A stretch of DNA of 64,000 bases from Neobacillus sp. FSL H8-0543 (lineage in GTDB: Bacteria; Bacillota; Bacilli; Bacillales; Cytobacillaceae). This document shows, in pieces, positions 27,401 through 37,908 of this stretch. Position 1 is the first letter of the stretch; every line of letters begins with the position of its first letter. Made by a program: the position numbers and the translations under genes. The DNA lies in the NCBI RefSeq assembly GCF_038592905.1, contig NZ_CP151943.1, positions 1,173,501 through 1,237,500 of the forward strand, in the 5' to 3' direction. The notes below the pieces were generated by a model, which did not search any database, was not told the origin of the DNA, and saw only the letters and a program-made list of their open reading frames with translations.

Positions 27401-27577
27401 ATTCCTTCCTCCTAGAAAAATTGTCCATTCTATATGTTATTACTTATTTTAACATAATACGTCCCAGGGTCGTAAATTATGGTCAATCTTAATCCAAGCT
27501 TTAAGGCAAAAAGCTTTTAATTTACAGGTATGTTTAGTTAAAATTAAATCAGCCTATCAAGTAAAAAGGAGAATATT

Positions 27578-28090
27578 ATGATCTATCCATACAAAGGGAA
27601 GTATCCAAAAATTGCAGACTCAGTATTTATTGCTGATTATACAACAATCACCGGAGATGTTGAAATCGGTGAAGAATCAAGCGTTTGGTTCAATACGGTC
27701 ATCAGAGGTGATGTTGCATCAACCAAAATTGGGAAAAAAGTAAACATCCAAGACAACTCAGTATTGCATCAAAGCCCAAACAATCCTTTAATTTTAGAAG
27801 ATGAAGTGACCATTGGACATCAAGTCATTCTGCATAGCTGTATTGTCAGAAAAAAAGCGTTAATTGGCATGGGTTCGATTGTTCTTGATCAAGCTGAAAT
27901 TGGTGAAGGAGCATTTATAGGTGCAGGGAGCCTTGTAGCCCAAGGAAAGAAGATTCCCCCTAATACACTAGCATTTGGCAGGCCAGCAAAAGTTATTAGA
28001 GAATTGAATGATGAGGATAGAAAGGATATGAATAGAATATTTACAGAATATGCCGAAAAGGCGCAGTATTATAAGTCATTACAAAATTAA
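27578..28090 (+). CDS. ytoA: Gamma-carbonic anhydrase-like hexapeptide protein (YtoA)
   Basis: 170 residues of left-handed beta helix: hexapeptide turns run from about residue 12 to 140. Metal-ligand histidines are in NSVLHQ and VTIGHQVILHSC, the gamma-CA spacing. Actual carbonic anhydrase activity is not proven for bacterial YtoA/YrdA/PaaY-type members. AAAGGAG precedes ATG 27578. Followed by tandem array A. Confidence 0.87.
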   Translation: MIYPYKGKYPKIADSVFIADYTTITGDVEIGEESSVWFNTVIRGDVASTKIGKKVNIQDNSVLHQSPNNPLILEDEVTIGHQVILHSCIVRKKALIGMGSIVLDQAEIGEGAFIGAGSLVAQGKKIPPNTLAFGRPAKVIRELNDEDRKDMNRIFTEYAEKAQYYKSLQN

Positions 28091-28115
28091 CTTGTTGGAT
28101 TGGCCATAAATTCTC

Positions 28116-28490
28116 GTTAAGAGAGCTTTTTTGAAGACATTTCACCGGTTTCCTTGTTGTGTTTTGTCTTTAAGAGAGCTTATTGAAGACATTTCACCAG
28201 CTGCCCTCTTGGGTTTTGTCTTTAAGAGAGCTTATTGAAGACATTTCACCGGTTTCCTTGTTGTGTTTTGTCTTTAAGAAAGCTTATTAAAGACATTTCA
28301 CCGGCTTCCTTGTTGTGTTTTGTCTTTAACAGAGCTTATTGAAGACATTTCACCGACTGCCCTCTTGAGTTTTGTCTTTAAGAGAGCTTATTGAAGACAT
28401 TTCACTTATTTCCTCATAGGGTTTTGTCCTTAAGAAAACTCCTTAAAGACATTTCATCGGTTCCCTTGTTGGGTTTTGTCCTTTAATTTA
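28116..28490. repeat. Tandem repeat array A, seven units of exactly 52 bp
   Basis: The motif GAAGACATTTCAC (or AAAGACATTTCA) starts at 28133, 28185, 28237, 28289, 28341, 28393 and 28445: six successive spacings of 52 bp without an indel. Each junction holds the palindrome TGTCTTTAAG-agag-CTTA-ttg-AAGACA. The middle of the unit alternates between two variants (TTTCCTTGTTGTG and CTGCCCTCTTGGG). It fills the gap between convergent ytoA and asnB; no reading frame runs through it. Confidence 0.95.
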
Positions 28491-28499
28491 ATGAAGCCC

Positions 28500-30404
28500 T
28501 TATATTTCCATTGTTTGATGAGTTTTTCCCCATTGGAAATCGCTTTGAAATGCATACTTCTCTTCTACATAAACCTGATGCCAGAGCATAAACATCAGAA
28601 CCGTCCAAATTTTACGGCTATAATCGAACTTTCCCTGACAATGATCATCGAATATTTTTAACAAGTATGTTTTATTTATTAAATGATCTGTGTTGCTCTC
28701 ACGGATGATTCCTTTAGCCCAATCATTCATCTCGTCCTTCAGCCAATGACGAATCGGTACCGGAAAACCAAGCTTTTTTCGGCTGAGTACATGGTCAGGA
28801 ACGATTCCCTCAAACGCTTTTCGGAGAATATATTTTGTTGTCCCGCTTGTAGTCTTCAATCTGGCTGGTATTTTAGAAGCGACATCAAACACCGCTTTAT
28901 CTAAAAAGGGAACACGCAGCTCTAGCGAATGAGCCATCGTCATTTTATCGGCCTTAAGTAAAATATCCCCACGCAACCATGTATGAATATCAATATATTG
29001 CATCTGTTCAACCGCATTATATCCCAAAGATTCTTGATAAAGCAGTTTAGTGATATCTGTAAAATTTATCCCTTCCCGGTAATTAACCAATAGCTTCCGT
29101 TTTTCCTTTTCAGAAAACATCTTTGCATTTCCAATATATCGTTTTTCTATTGGAGTTACACCGCGCTCAATAAAGCTTTTTCCCTTCATTCCTTCTGGTA
29201 GCATTCTCGCTGCCCATCTTAAAAACGTTTTTATTACACGCGGGATTTTATTAAATATCCTTAGTGAATGTGGCTCACGATAAATATTGTAGCCGCCAAA
29301 AAGTTCATCAGCCCCCTCGCCTGATAAGACAACTTTTACATGCCTTTTTGCCTCACGAGCGACGAAATAGAGGGGAACACAAGCTGGGTCAGCAAGTGGG
29401 TCATCCATATGCCAGATGATTTTTGGCAGTTCCTCCATATACTCTTCAGGCGTAATAACATAGCTTATATTCTCCACTCCAAGTTTTGCAGCTGATTCTT
29501 TGGCCACATCAATTTCACTAAACCCATTTCGTTGAAACCCCACAGAAAAGGTTTTAATAGCAGGATGAAAGTCCTTTGCAATTGAAGCAATAATAGTTGA
29601 ATCAATTCCACCTGAAAGGAAAGAGCCTACTGGCACATCTGCCCGCATATGAAGTTTAACTGAATCAATCAAAACTTCCTTAATCTCATTGACAAAGTCC
29701 GTTTCAGACTTATTTGCTGGCTTAAAACTTGCCTTCCAATACTTAAGAATGTTTATTGGAGACCCGATTCTCTTAGTGAAATAACATCCTGGTTCGAGCT
29801 TTTTGATTCCAGCAGAAAGGGTGTCTGGTTCTGGAACATATTGATAGGTTAGATAATGCTGTAAGGAATCCAAGTTCAGTTCAGCTTTTTCCAACGCAAG
29901 CAGGATGCTTTTTTTCTCCGAAGCAAAATAGGTTCGTCCATTCCCCTCGTAGTGAAAAAAGGGCTTGATGCCAAAGCGGTCTCGGGCACCAAATAAAACC
30001 TGAACCTGTTTATCCCAAATGACGAACGTAAACATCCCGCGAAGCTTGTTTACTGCCTTTTCTCTTAGCTGGCTATAAAGGGCTACGATAACCTCTGTGT
30101 CGCTGTTAGTTGCAAATGTTAATCCGTTTTGTTGAAGCTCTTGGCGTAGTTCAAGGTAGTTATAAATTTCCCCATTAAAAATTATCCAATAGCGCTCGTT
30201 TTCGTATGTAAGCGGCTGATGCCCATTTTCAATATCAATGATACTTAGCCGGCGAAAACCAAATTGAATAAACTCATCCTGATAATAACCTTCATCATCA
30301 GGACCCCGATGAGTAATCATTTCGTTCATTTTTTTAAAGAGTTCATTTCCCTCATCATTATCCGTTTGCGCATTGTCATTTATACAGCCAATAAACCCGC
30401 ACAT
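28500..30404 (-). CDS. asnB: Asparagine synthetase (glutamine-hydrolysing)
   Basis: 634 residues, full length. Glutaminase nucleophile Cys2 (MCGFIG) with the RGPDDEGYY and NGEIYNY loops; the synthetase PP-loop is SGGIDS (264-269), with ATP contact at GEGADELFGGY. It makes asparagine from aspartate, glutamine and ATP. AGGTGATC precedes ATG 30404. It lies about 165 bp downstream of metK, separated by the metK terminator, the same order as in B. subtilis. Confidence 0.97.
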   Translation of the reverse strand: MCGFIGCINDNAQTDNDEGNELFKKMNEMITHRGPDDEGYYQDEFIQFGFRRLSIIDIENGHQPLTYENERYWIIFNGEIYNYLELRQELQQNGLTFATNSDTEVIVALYSQLREKAVNKLRGMFTFVIWDKQVQVLFGARDRFGIKPFFHYEGNGRTYFASEKKSILLALEKAELNLDSLQHYLTYQYVPEPDTLSAGIKKLEPGCYFTKRIGSPINILKYWKASFKPANKSETDFVNEIKEVLIDSVKLHMRADVPVGSFLSGGIDSTIIASIAKDFHPAIKTFSVGFQRNGFSEIDVAKESAAKLGVENISYVITPEEYMEELPKIIWHMDDPLADPACVPLYFVAREAKRHVKVVLSGEGADELFGGYNIYREPHSLRIFNKIPRVIKTFLRWAARMLPEGMKGKSFIERGVTPIEKRYIGNAKMFSEKEKRKLLVNYREGINFTDITKLLYQESLGYNAVEQMQYIDIHTWLRGDILLKADKMTMAHSLELRVPFLDKAVFDVASKIPARLKTTSGTTKYILRKAFEGIVPDHVLSRKKLGFPVPIRHWLKDEMNDWAKGIIRESNTDHLINKTYLLKIFDDHCQGKFDYSRKIWTVLMFMLWHQVYVEEKYAFQSDFQWGKTHQTMEI

Positions 30405-30507
30405 TTACAGATCACCTCACTAGTTATTTCACCATTTCACACAAAAATCGACTGATTGGTCTTAAACATTCTATTCTGTCTCTCTTGATGTAAGAATTAG
30501 AAGGCAA

Positions 30508-30550
30508 AAAAAAGAGGAGGCTGCAAAATTATTTGCAACTTCCTCTCTTT
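30508..30550 (-). terminator. Terminator of metK
   Basis: AGAGGAaGTTGCAAA pairs with TTTGCAgCCTCCTCT, followed by T8 on the minus strand. Confidence 0.88.
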
Positions 30551-30569
30551 GGTATTCCTATAACTTTTC

Positions 30570-31769
30570 TTAAAGACTTGCTTGTTGACGCAGGGTGTCA
30601 GCTTTATCCGTACGCTCCCATGGCAAATCAACATCTGTACGGCCAAAATGTCCATATGCTGCTGTTTGCTTGTAAATAGGTTTACGAAGATCAAGCATGT
30701 TAATGATTCCTGCAGGGCGAAGGTCGAAGTTCTCACCAACAAGGTCAACTAAAACTTCTTCACTAACTGTTCCTGTTCCAAAAGTTGCAACAGAAATTGA
30801 TACTGGTCTAGCTACACCAATTGCATATGCCAGCTGCACTTCACACTTGTCTGCAAGGCCAGCTGCAACAATATTTTTTGCAACATAACGTGCTGCATAA
30901 GCTGCAGAACGGTCAACCTTTGTTGGATCCTTACCAGAGAATGCACCGCCACCATGACGAGCATATCCGCCATAAGTATCTACAATTATTTTACGGCCTG
31001 TCAAACCAGCATCCCCTTGAGGTCCGCCAATTACGAAACGTCCTGTTGGGTTGATAAAGTATTTTGTATTTTCATCAATTAGTTCTTTAGGTACAACTGG
31101 ATTAATAACATATTCTTTCAGATTACGCTGGATTTGCTCTAACGTTACCTCTGGATTATGTTGTGTTGAGATTACGATTGTATCAATCCGTACTGGTGTG
31201 TCATTTTCATCATACTCAACGGTTACTTGGGTTTTTCCATCTGGACGAAGGTATTCAAGAACTTTATCTTTACGTACCTCTGTTAACTTACGTGCAAGTT
31301 TATGTGCTAATGATATTGGAAGCGGCATTAGTTCAGCTGTTTCATTACATGCATAACCAAACATTAAACCTTGGTCTCCAGCACCAATAGCTTCGATTTC
31401 TTCATCTGACATTAGACCTTCACGTGCTTCAAGTGCCTGGTCAACACCCATTGCAATATCAGGGCTTTGTTCGCCTATAGAAGTTAATACAGCACATGTC
31501 TCTGAGTCAAAGCCATATTTCGCACGATCATAGCCAATTCCTTTAATCGTTTCACGAACAATTTTTGGAATGTCCACGTATGTAGAAGTAGTGATTTCCC
31601 CTGCTACTAGGACTAATCCGGTAGTAACTGATGTTTCAGCCGCAACACGAGCATTGGCATCCTTAGCTAATATTGCATCTAGTATCGAATCAGAAATCTG
31701 GTCACACATCTTATCAGGATGACCTTCAGTTACTGACTCAGAAGTGAACAAACGACGTTTTGTTGACAT
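30570..31769 (-). CDS. metK: S-adenosylmethionine synthetase
   Basis: 399 residues. Signature motifs [12 protein letters not shown] (about 16-27), [12 protein letters not shown] (about 118-129) and [16 protein letters not shown] (about 270-285) are intact. It makes SAM from methionine and ATP. The gene lies behind a complete S-box riboswitch and a strong promoter, so its product SAM represses it by transcription termination. AGGAGG precedes ATG 31769. Confidence 0.98.
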   Translation of the reverse strand: MSTKRRLFTSESVTEGHPDKMCDQISDSILDAILAKDANARVAAETSVTTGLVLVAGEITTSTYVDIPKIVRETIKGIGYDRAKYGFDSETCAVLTSIGEQSPDIAMGVDQALEAREGLMSDEEIEAIGAGDQGLMFGYACNETAELMPLPISLAHKLARKLTEVRKDKVLEYLRPDGKTQVTVEYDENDTPVRIDTIVISTQHNPEVTLEQIQRNLKEYVINPVVPKELIDENTKYFINPTGRFVIGGPQGDAGLTGRKIIVDTYGGYARHGGGAFSGKDPTKVDRSAAYAARYVAKNIVAAGLADKCEVQLAYAIGVARPVSISVATFGTGTVSEEVLVDLVGENFDLRPAGIINMLDLRKPIYKQTAAYGHFGRTDVDLPWERTDKADTLRQQASL

Positions 31770-31930
31770 CTGAATTCCTCCTATATCTTATGAGATTGAA
31801 TCAAGGTTCTATGAAGGTTACAGGAATTCTTCTTGAACATTGACATTGATACGGTACTCATTTCCTTAGTATGAAATAAACTAACGATTTTTATTAGAAA
31901 CTATTATCATCATAAAAGGACTTATACAAA

Positions 31931-32114
31931 ACAAAAAACCTTACCACTTGAGGAAAGGTTGTTTTCGGCCTTTCGCTCTTATCGTTCAAGGTCATAGCCT
32001 TGCGTCAGATTAGCACCTTCGCATATGAAATGAATCAATTACACAATCATTCTTTTCATTTTGCAGGTTGCTGGGTTTCATAGGGCCTGTCCCTCCACCA
32101 GCTCAGGATAAGAG
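31931..32114 (-). promoter_or_regulatory. SAM-I (S-box) riboswitch of metK
   Basis: On the minus strand: CTCTTATCCTGAGC...GGTGGAGGGACAGGCCC...GAAACCCAGCAACC...GGTGCTAATCTG...GATAAGAG, the four-way-junction consensus with kink-turn. It ends in a terminator (AACCTTtCC/GGtAAGGTT then T6; 31931-31960). SAM binding should favour termination before metK. Confidence 0.97.
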
Positions 32115-32133
32115 AGTATCCGTTCAAATTAAA

Positions 32134-32162
32134 ATAATACGGAACATGTCGAACATTGTCAA
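32134..32162 (-). promoter_or_regulatory. SigA promoter of metK
   Basis: TTGACA, 17-bp spacer, TATTAT; transcription would start just before the S-box. Confidence 0.9.
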
Positions 32163-32251
32163 TGACTTTTTCAAGGATTCAATGGTAAAAAACAGAAATT
32201 TTAACATTAATAACGTATAGTATTATTACAGCCTAATTTCACCGAATAGTA

Positions 32252-32279
32252 TAGACTATTCAGACTAATGTGTTATACT
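32252..32279 (+). promoter_or_regulatory. pckA promoter with CcpN-like operator
   Basis: TAGACT, 16 bp, TATACT. TGTGTTATACT (32269-32279) covers the -10 and matches the CcpN consensus TRTGHYATAYW as I recall it. CcpN represses pckA and gapB during glycolysis in B. subtilis. A palindrome GAATAGT/ACTATTC (32244-32261) overlaps the -35 region. Confidence 0.6.
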
Positions 32280-32330
32280 TTTTATAATTAAATCTTGGTA
32301 AAAAACATTGTAAAGGAAGGGTTAGCGTAG

Positions 32331-33917
32331 ATGAATTCTGTTCATATCCCAAATGCATTAAGCTTACTATTAAAGGAAAATCATGTCCAAATGCAATTAT
32401 CTGTCCCTCAACTAGTAGAAAAAATCTTATCACGAAATGAAGGTGTATTAACCTCCACTGGTGCCATAAGTGTTTCAACTGGAAAATATACAGGACGTTC
32501 CCCTCAAGACAAATTTATAGTTGTAGAAGAGTCCATAAAGGATAAAATTGCTTGGGGCTCATTAAATCAGCCGATTTCCGAGGAAGTATTTAAAAACCTT
32601 TATCAAAAGGTTACTGCTTATTTAAAACAAGCAAATGAAGTTTTCGTATTTAAAGGATTTGCCGGGGCTGACAAGAAATCGCAATTGCCTATTCAGGTAG
32701 TAACGGAATTTGCATGGCATAACTTGTTTGCTCATCAATTATTTATTCGTCCCAGTGAAGAAGAGTTGTTAGCACATAAAACTGGATTCAATGTTATCTG
32801 TGCACCAAACTTCAAGGCTGACCCCCTAATTGACGGGACAAATTCTGAAACATTTATCATTATCTCTTTCGAACAACGAACCGTTTTAATTGGCGGTACA
32901 GAATATGCAGGTGAAATGAAGAAAGCAATCTTCTCTGTAATGAACTTCATTTTACCTGAAAATAATATTTTATCGATGCACTGTTCAGCAAATGTTGGTT
33001 TTGAGGGTGATGTCGCCCTTTTCTTTGGGCTATCTGGTACAGGAAAAACCACATTGTCTGCTGACCCAAAACGCCGGTTGATTGGTGATGATGAGCACGG
33101 GTGGTCACCGCATGGTGTCTTTAATATTGAGGGTGGCTGCTATGCAAAGACCATTAATCTGTCCCGTGAAAAAGAACCGCAAATCTTTGAGGCCATCCAT
33201 TTTGGATCAGTCCTTGAAAATGTTATGGTTATGCCTGAATCAAGAATTGCTGATTATGATGATGGGTCATTAACGGAAAATACCCGTGCAGCCTACCCGA
33301 TTCAAGCAATTGATAATATTGTTCTGCCTAGTATTGCTGGGCATCCGAACACGATTGTTTTTTTAACAGCTGATGCTTTTGGTGTATTGCCGCCAATTTC
33401 AAAATTAACAAAGGAACAAGCGATGTATCATTTCTTAAGCGGCTATACGTCAAAGCTTGCAGGAACGGAAAGAGGAGTAACCTCACCGGAAGCAACCTTC
33501 TCTACCTGCTTTGGTGCACCATTCCTTCCACTTCCAGCAACACGCTATGCAAAAATGCTTGGCGATAAAATTCTTGAGCATAACGCGAAGGTTTACCTTG
33601 TGAATACCGGCTGGACTGGCGGGGAATATGGTGTTGGCAGCCGAATGAAGCTTTCTTATACAAGAGCAATGGTGCAAGCTGCACTTGAAGGGGAACTTGA
33701 CACTGTTGAAACGGTTAGAGATGAAATTTTCGGGTTAAATATACCGCTTCATATTGCTGGTGTTCCCGACGAAGTCCTGCAGCCAAACAAAACGTGGCCT
33801 GATCCAAAAGCCTACGAAATGAAAGCCAAAGAACTGGCTAAAAAATTCCAGGAAAACTTCAAAAAGTTCTCTGATGCACCAGTAGGTGTTGAAGCAAATG
33901 GTGGTCCTATCGTTTAG
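32331..33917 (+). CDS. pckA: Phosphoenolpyruvate carboxykinase (ATP)
   Basis: 528 residues. The kinase-1a P-loop is GLSGTGKTT (233-241, K239), with metal-binding LIGDDEHGW following. It converts oxaloacetate and ATP to PEP, the first step of gluconeogenesis. The gene is monocistronic, divergent from the metK leader, and carries a CcpN-like operator in its promoter. AAAGGAAGGG lies somewhat far (about 12 nt) from ATG 32331. Confidence 0.97.
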   Translation: MNSVHIPNALSLLLKENHVQMQLSVPQLVEKILSRNEGVLTSTGAISVSTGKYTGRSPQDKFIVVEESIKDKIAWGSLNQPISEEVFKNLYQKVTAYLKQANEVFVFKGFAGADKKSQLPIQVVTEFAWHNLFAHQLFIRPSEEELLAHKTGFNVICAPNFKADPLIDGTNSETFIIISFEQRTVLIGGTEYAGEMKKAIFSVMNFILPENNILSMHCSANVGFEGDVALFFGLSGTGKTTLSADPKRRLIGDDEHGWSPHGVFNIEGGCYAKTINLSREKEPQIFEAIHFGSVLENVMVMPESRIADYDDGSLTENTRAAYPIQAIDNIVLPSIAGHPNTIVFLTADAFGVLPPISKLTKEQAMYHFLSGYTSKLAGTERGVTSPEATFSTCFGAPFLPLPATRYAKMLGDKILEHNAKVYLVNTGWTGGEYGVGSRMKLSYTRAMVQAALEGELDTVETVRDEIFGLNIPLHIAGVPDEVLQPNKTWPDPKAYEMKAKELAKKFQENFKKFSDAPVGVEANGGPIV

Positions 33918-33954
33918 AATTTGGATTCAACTGAGTAAGAAATTCACTATTTCT

Positions 33955-34087
33955 GACCATGAAGCGGTTATGATGACCGTTTACTTTTAATAATAGCAAT
34001 AGCGGTCACCATGAAGCGCTCATGATGACCGTTTCCTTTTATAAATAGGGAGTGCGGTCACCATGAAGCGATTAATGGATCACCTGC
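33955..34087. repeat. Tandem repeat array C, period 52 bp
   Basis: ACCATGAAGCG starts at 33956, 34008 and 34060, two spacings of exactly 52. Each unit holds a strong hairpin: CGGTCA(c)CATGA pairs with TCATG(a)TGACCG around a 5-nt loop. The third unit is cut off by the ytmB stop codon. It lies between convergent pckA and ytmB and may double as a transcript end. Confidence 0.85.
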
Positions 34088-34330
34088 TTAGTTTGTTGAA
34101 TTTAATGCAATTAATTGATAGGTTAATGTCGTTTTACTATGCTCCCATTCCACTTTTTTAATTACAGCTGTTCCGCTTGAGTCACCATCCATTGTTTTTC
34201 TTACATCGATTGGAATATCAATCGGATAAAGTCTGTATCCATCTTTGTTAAGAACAAAAAGGTTCTCTTCCACCCTTGTTTCTCTCCCCTTCGTTACAAT
34301 CATCGTATTCAACTCTAGAGGCATACCCAT
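34088..34330 (-). CDS. ytmB: DUF2584 family protein (YtmB)
   Basis: 80 residues, predicted mostly beta: YRLYPIDIPIDVRKTMDGDSSG in the middle, no cysteine, no membrane segment. Matches YtmB in length and in its position next to ytmA. Function unknown. It follows ytmA by about 40 bp on the same strand and is likely co-transcribed. Confidence 0.78.
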   Translation of the reverse strand: MGMPLELNTMIVTKGRETRVEENLFVLNKDGYRLYPIDIPIDVRKTMDGDSSGTAVIKKVEWEHSKTTLTYQLIALNSTN

Positions 34331-34372
34331 TACATTTCACTCCTCTACATCGTCCAAGATACATCTATTTTA

Positions 34373-35164
34373 TCACCTTTTGATTTGGCTTTTCATCCAC
34401 TTCGTTAAATCCTCGACTACTTTTCTATTTATTGCCGGTGGAAAGTAGTGTGTGAAATCGTCAAAATACCAGCATTCCACCGGTTTATTTAACGCCTTTA
34501 ACCGCCGTTCTAGTCGATAGGCATGTTCCACCGAAACATTATGATCATTCACACCATGAATAATGAGAATGGGTGCTATTAGGTGTTCAAGTTGATAAAG
34601 TGGCGTCCGCTCATGATATCGGTCTGGATACTTCTCAGGAGTTCCACCAATGACTCTTTTCATCATCCTTCGTAAATCATTCCGTTCCGAATACGTCAAT
34701 GACATGTCACTCACTCCACCCCATGTAACTACAGACGCTGCCTCAGGGAACTCAATAGCCGTCAGCAATGCCATGACACCACCGCGTGAAAAGCCAAACA
34801 CATGGATTTGACTGATCCTTGGAAGTGATTTTAACAGCAAAAAGGCTGCATACGCATCCTGCCGATCCTCTCCAGCAAAATCCTCGTTGCCTTCTCCCCC
34901 TTGATTCCCGCGATAATAGGGAGCAAAGACAACAAAGCCTTCGGCAGCAAATTGGGCAATCCTCGCCGGTCGAACTTTTCCAACATTTTTTATTCCACCA
35001 CGCAAATAAAGAAAACCATCTATAGGTCCCGAGGTTTTTGGTTCAGCGAGTAGCCCTTTCACCTTTAGGCCGTTTGATAGATAGGTAACTACATTTAACT
35101 CTACATTGGGATTTGGAGAAGGGAAACGATAGATATCAATGATTTTTCCACTTTGTGTATTCAT
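34373..35164 (-). CDS. ytmA: Prolyl-oligopeptidase-family serine hydrolase (YtmA)
   Basis: 263 residues. Nucleophile in GFSRGG, aspartate in HGVNDHNVSVEHA and histidine in FDDFTHYFPP, the S9/alpha-beta hydrolase order. No beta propeller domain, so short substrates or esters are likely. The frame opens at a TTG (35182) lying in the Shine-Dalgarno itself; ATG 35164 has AAAGGAG at 8 nt. Followed by ytmB. Confidence 0.83.
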   Translation of the reverse strand: MNTQSGKIIDIYRFPSPNPNVELNVVTYLSNGLKVKGLLAEPKTSGPIDGFLYLRGGIKNVGKVRPARIAQFAAEGFVVFAPYYRGNQGGEGNEDFAGEDRQDAYAAFLLLKSLPRISQIHVFGFSRGGVMALLTAIEFPEAASVVTWGGVSDMSLTYSERNDLRRMMKRVIGGTPEKYPDRYHERTPLYQLEHLIAPILIIHGVNDHNVSVEHAYRLERRLKALNKPVECWYFDDFTHYFPPAINRKVVEDLTKWMKSQIKR

Positions 35165-35292
35165 CCCATAGCTCCTTTCCAAAATTTACTTAGTAAAAAA
35201 TTACTGTAACTAGGCATTCACACATTTTTACCTATTTCATACAATATCAAAGGCAAACGCCCAGATTTTATTGTAATTAGGAGGTTTACTTC

Positions 35293-36303
35293 ATGAAAAA
35301 ATGGCTAAAGTTCAGTCTTTCCTCACTTCTCATTGTGATTCTATTGATTTCTGTAGCGGCTTGTAATAACAACACGGATCCTAAAAAACTGCAAAAGGTT
35401 CGTTTAGCTGAAGTTACTCGTTCCATTTTCTATGCACCTGAATATGTTGCACTAGCTAAAGGATTTTTTGAAGAAGAAGGCTTGGACGTTGAACTGACAA
35501 CAACCTTCGGTGGTGACAAAACAATGACTGCCTTACTTTCGGGTGGTACGGATATTGCACTAGTAGGATCGGAAACTTCCATTTATGTTTACGCACAAGG
35601 AGCAAATGACCCGGTAATCAACTTTGCCCAATTAACCCAGACAGATGGTACCTTCCTAGTCTCACGGGAAAATATCGATAATTTTTCATGGGATTTATTA
35701 AAGGGCTCCACATTCTTAGGCCAGCGTACAGGTGGTATGCCACAAATGGTTGGTGAATTCGTCCTTAAGAAGCATGGAATTGACCCACATCAGGATTTAA
35801 CCCTAATCCAAAATATTGATTTTGCAAATATCGCCACAGCTTTTGGTTCGGGCACAGGTGACTTTGTCCAATTATTCGAACCGCAAGCTAGTATTTTTGA
35901 AAAAGAAGGAAAAGGACATATTGTCGCATCCTTTGGAACAGAATCAGGGCATGTCCCATATACCACATTTATGACGAAAGAAAGCTATATGGAAGAAAAC
36001 AAAGAAATTGTTGAAAAATTCACAGGAGCGATTTACAAAGCACAGCAATGGGTAGACTCCCATAGTTCAGCCGAAATTGCTGAAGCCATTCAATCCTTTT
36101 TTCCAGATACAGATATGGAAATCATGGAATTGGTAGTCGACAGATATAAAGAACAAGGCTCCTTTGCTACAGATCCAATCCTCGATGAAGAAGAGTGGAA
36201 TAATCTCCAGGACATTATGAAGGAAGCGGGAGAACTTCCACAGGAAGTATCTCATGAGACACTAGTCAATACAAAAATTGCCGAGGATATCTCGAAAAAA
36301 TAA
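35293..36303 (+). CDS. ytlA: ABC transporter substrate-binding lipoprotein (YtlA)
   Basis: 336 residues, lipobox SVAAC with C24. The mature part is an NMT1/THI5-like or SsuA-type binding protein: FYAPEYVALAKGFFEEEGLDVEL-type opening (kept here as family description), then TFGGDKTMTALLSGGTDIAL. Members bind thiamine pyrimidine precursors, sulfonates or similar small molecules; the ligand of YtlA is unknown. First gene of ytlA-ytlC-ytlD. AGGAGG precedes ATG 35293. Confidence 0.85.
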   Translation: MKKWLKFSLSSLLIVILLISVAACNNNTDPKKLQKVRLAEVTRSIFYAPEYVALAKGFFEEEGLDVELTTTFGGDKTMTALLSGGTDIALVGSETSIYVYAQGANDPVINFAQLTQTDGTFLVSRENIDNFSWDLLKGSTFLGQRTGGMPQMVGEFVLKKHGIDPHQDLTLIQNIDFANIATAFGSGTGDFVQLFEPQASIFEKEGKGHIVASFGTESGHVPYTTFMTKESYMEENKEIVEKFTGAIYKAQQWVDSHSSAEIAEAIQSFFPDTDMEIMELVVDRYKEQGSFATDPILDEEEWNNLQDIMKEAGELPQEVSHETLVNTKIAEDISKK

Positions 36304-36323
36304 TTGTTTAGGGAGGTCGTCAG

Positions 36324-37100
36324 ATGAATTTTTTAGCTATTAAAGACATTCATCACACCTATTTTACTAATGCCTCGGCGACCACGGCCCTCTTAGATAT
36401 AACGATCCATGTAGAGGAAGGAGAATTTGTGTCCTTCCTCGGCCCTAGTGGCTGTGGTAAAACAACGATGCTTTCAATCATTGCTGGGCTAATAAAGCCC
36501 ACGCATGGCAATGTTTTGCTTGAAGGGAAACCAATTCTTACCTCGGAAAATCAAATTGGCTACATGCTTCAGCAAGATTATTTGTTCCCATGGAAAACAA
36601 TTGAAGAAAACATTCTAATAGGTCTTAAATTATCAAAACAGTTAAATGAAAGAACAAAATCCGCAGCACTAAGCCTACTGAAGCAGATTGGTTTAACTGG
36701 CATCGAAAAGCAATTGCCTAAACAATTATCAGGCGGAATGAGACAGCGTGTCGCCCTCATACGAACACTGGCAACGGAACCGAAGCTGCTAATGCTTGAT
36801 GAGCCATTTTCAGCACTTGATTACCAAACAAAGTTAAAGCTAGAGGATTTAGTTTCAAATACATTAGATAAATTTGGAAAAACGGCCATCCTTGTCACGC
36901 ATGACATTGGTGAAGCCATTGCAATGAGTGACAGGATCGTTCTCTTTTCACCAAGCCCAGGCAGGGTTCACCGTGTGTTTCAAATACCAGATGAGTTAAG
37001 AGACTTGTCTCCCTTTGAAGCACGAAACCATGAAGCCTTTTCTAACGTCTTTCAAATGATTTGGAAGGAGTTGGAGTCCCTTGAGCCCGGAGAAGAATAG
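36324..37100 (+). CDS. ytlC: ABC transporter ATPase (YtlC)
   Basis: 258 residues: Walker [10 protein letters not shown] (about 40-48), Q-loop LQQDYLFPW, signature LSGGMRQR, Walker [13 protein letters not shown] and the H-loop THD. Belongs to the SsuB/TauB/ThiZ branch, consistent with the YtlA type. 20 bp after ytlA; its last 20 bp overlap the start of ytlD. Confidence 0.92.
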   Translation: MNFLAIKDIHHTYFTNASATTALLDITIHVEEGEFVSFLGPSGCGKTTMLSIIAGLIKPTHGNVLLEGKPILTSENQIGYMLQQDYLFPWKTIEENILIGLKLSKQLNERTKSAALSLLKQIGLTGIEKQLPKQLSGGMRQRVALIRTLATEPKLLMLDEPFSALDYQTKLKLEDLVSNTLDKFGKTAILVTHDIGEAIAMSDRIVLFSPSPGRVHRVFQIPDELRDLSPFEARNHEAFSNVFQMIWKELESLEPGEE

Positions 37101-37887
37101 TCTAAAACTCCTCCATAAAAAATATATTCATTCTTTAGCGATTGAAAAGAGATGGATCCGTTTTTATCAGGTCGTTATTTTGCTTGTCTTTTTCTCAGGC
37201 TGGGAATTATCAAGTCAAAAACAATGGGTTGATCCGCTCCTGTTTAGTTCTCCATCAAAGATTTGGAGTTTGTTCTTAGTGAAGTTTCAAGATGGTTCCT
37301 TGCTTTCCAATTTAGGTGTTACCTTAACGGAGACAATTTTCGGATTTATCTTAGGTACGTTACTAGGAACAATTTTAGCAGCAGTATTATGGTGGTCACC
37401 AATGCTCCAGAAGATTTTCGACCCCTATCTTGTAATCTTAAACGCGATGCCAAAGGTAGCTTTAGGCCCGATTTTAATTGTCGCACTTGGTCCGGGCTAT
37501 TCCTCTATTATTGCTATGGGTGCGATCATTTCTGTCATCATCACTACCATTGTCGTCTACACAGCATTTAAAGAAGTCGATCCAAATTATTTAAAAGTCC
37601 TTCAAGTATTTGGTGCCACTAGACTGCAATGCTTTAAGGAAGCCATTCTACCCGCGAGCTTTCCGACAATTATTTCTACTTTAAAGGTGAATGTCGGACT
37701 TTCATGGGTCGGTGTCATCGTTGGCGAATTTTTGGTATCCTCTAGAGGACTGGGCTATATGATTATTTACGGCTTCCAAGTATTTAATTTTACGCTCGTA
37801 TTCTTAGCTCTTCTGGTCATTGCAGTTATTGCGACGATTATGTATCAGCTTGTAGAGCTATTAGAAAAGAAACTTATCAAGGAATAG
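37081..37887 (+). CDS. ytlD: ABC transporter permease (YtlD)
   Basis: 268 residues with about six membrane helices and the EAA-type loop ([20 protein letters not shown] at about 183-202). Starts at TTG 37081 inside ytlC with AAGGAG about 10 nt upstream. Completes the ytlACD importer. Confidence 0.9.
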   Translation: MSPEKNSLKLLHKKYIHSLAIEKRWIRFYQVVILLVFFSGWELSSQKQWVDPLLFSSPSKIWSLFLVKFQDGSLLSNLGVTLTETIFGFILGTLLGTILAAVLWWSPMLQKIFDPYLVILNAMPKVALGPILIVALGPGYSSIIAMGAIISVIITTIVVYTAFKEVDPNYLKVLQVFGATRLQCFKEAILPASFPTIISTLKVNVGLSWVGVIVGEFLVSSRGLGYMIIYGFQVFNFTLVFLALLVIAVIATIMYQLVELLEKKLIKE

Positions 37888-37908
37888 CGGCTTATTGAAT
37901 ATTTGCTG

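Noticed and set aside
28116..28490. CRISPR array
   Set aside because: The whole 52-bp unit is repeated end to end; there are no unique spacers and no cas genes nearby.
35183..35292. TPP riboswitch before ytlA
   Set aside because: The binding protein resembles thiamine-precursor binders, but no CTGAGA or other thi-box sequence is present.
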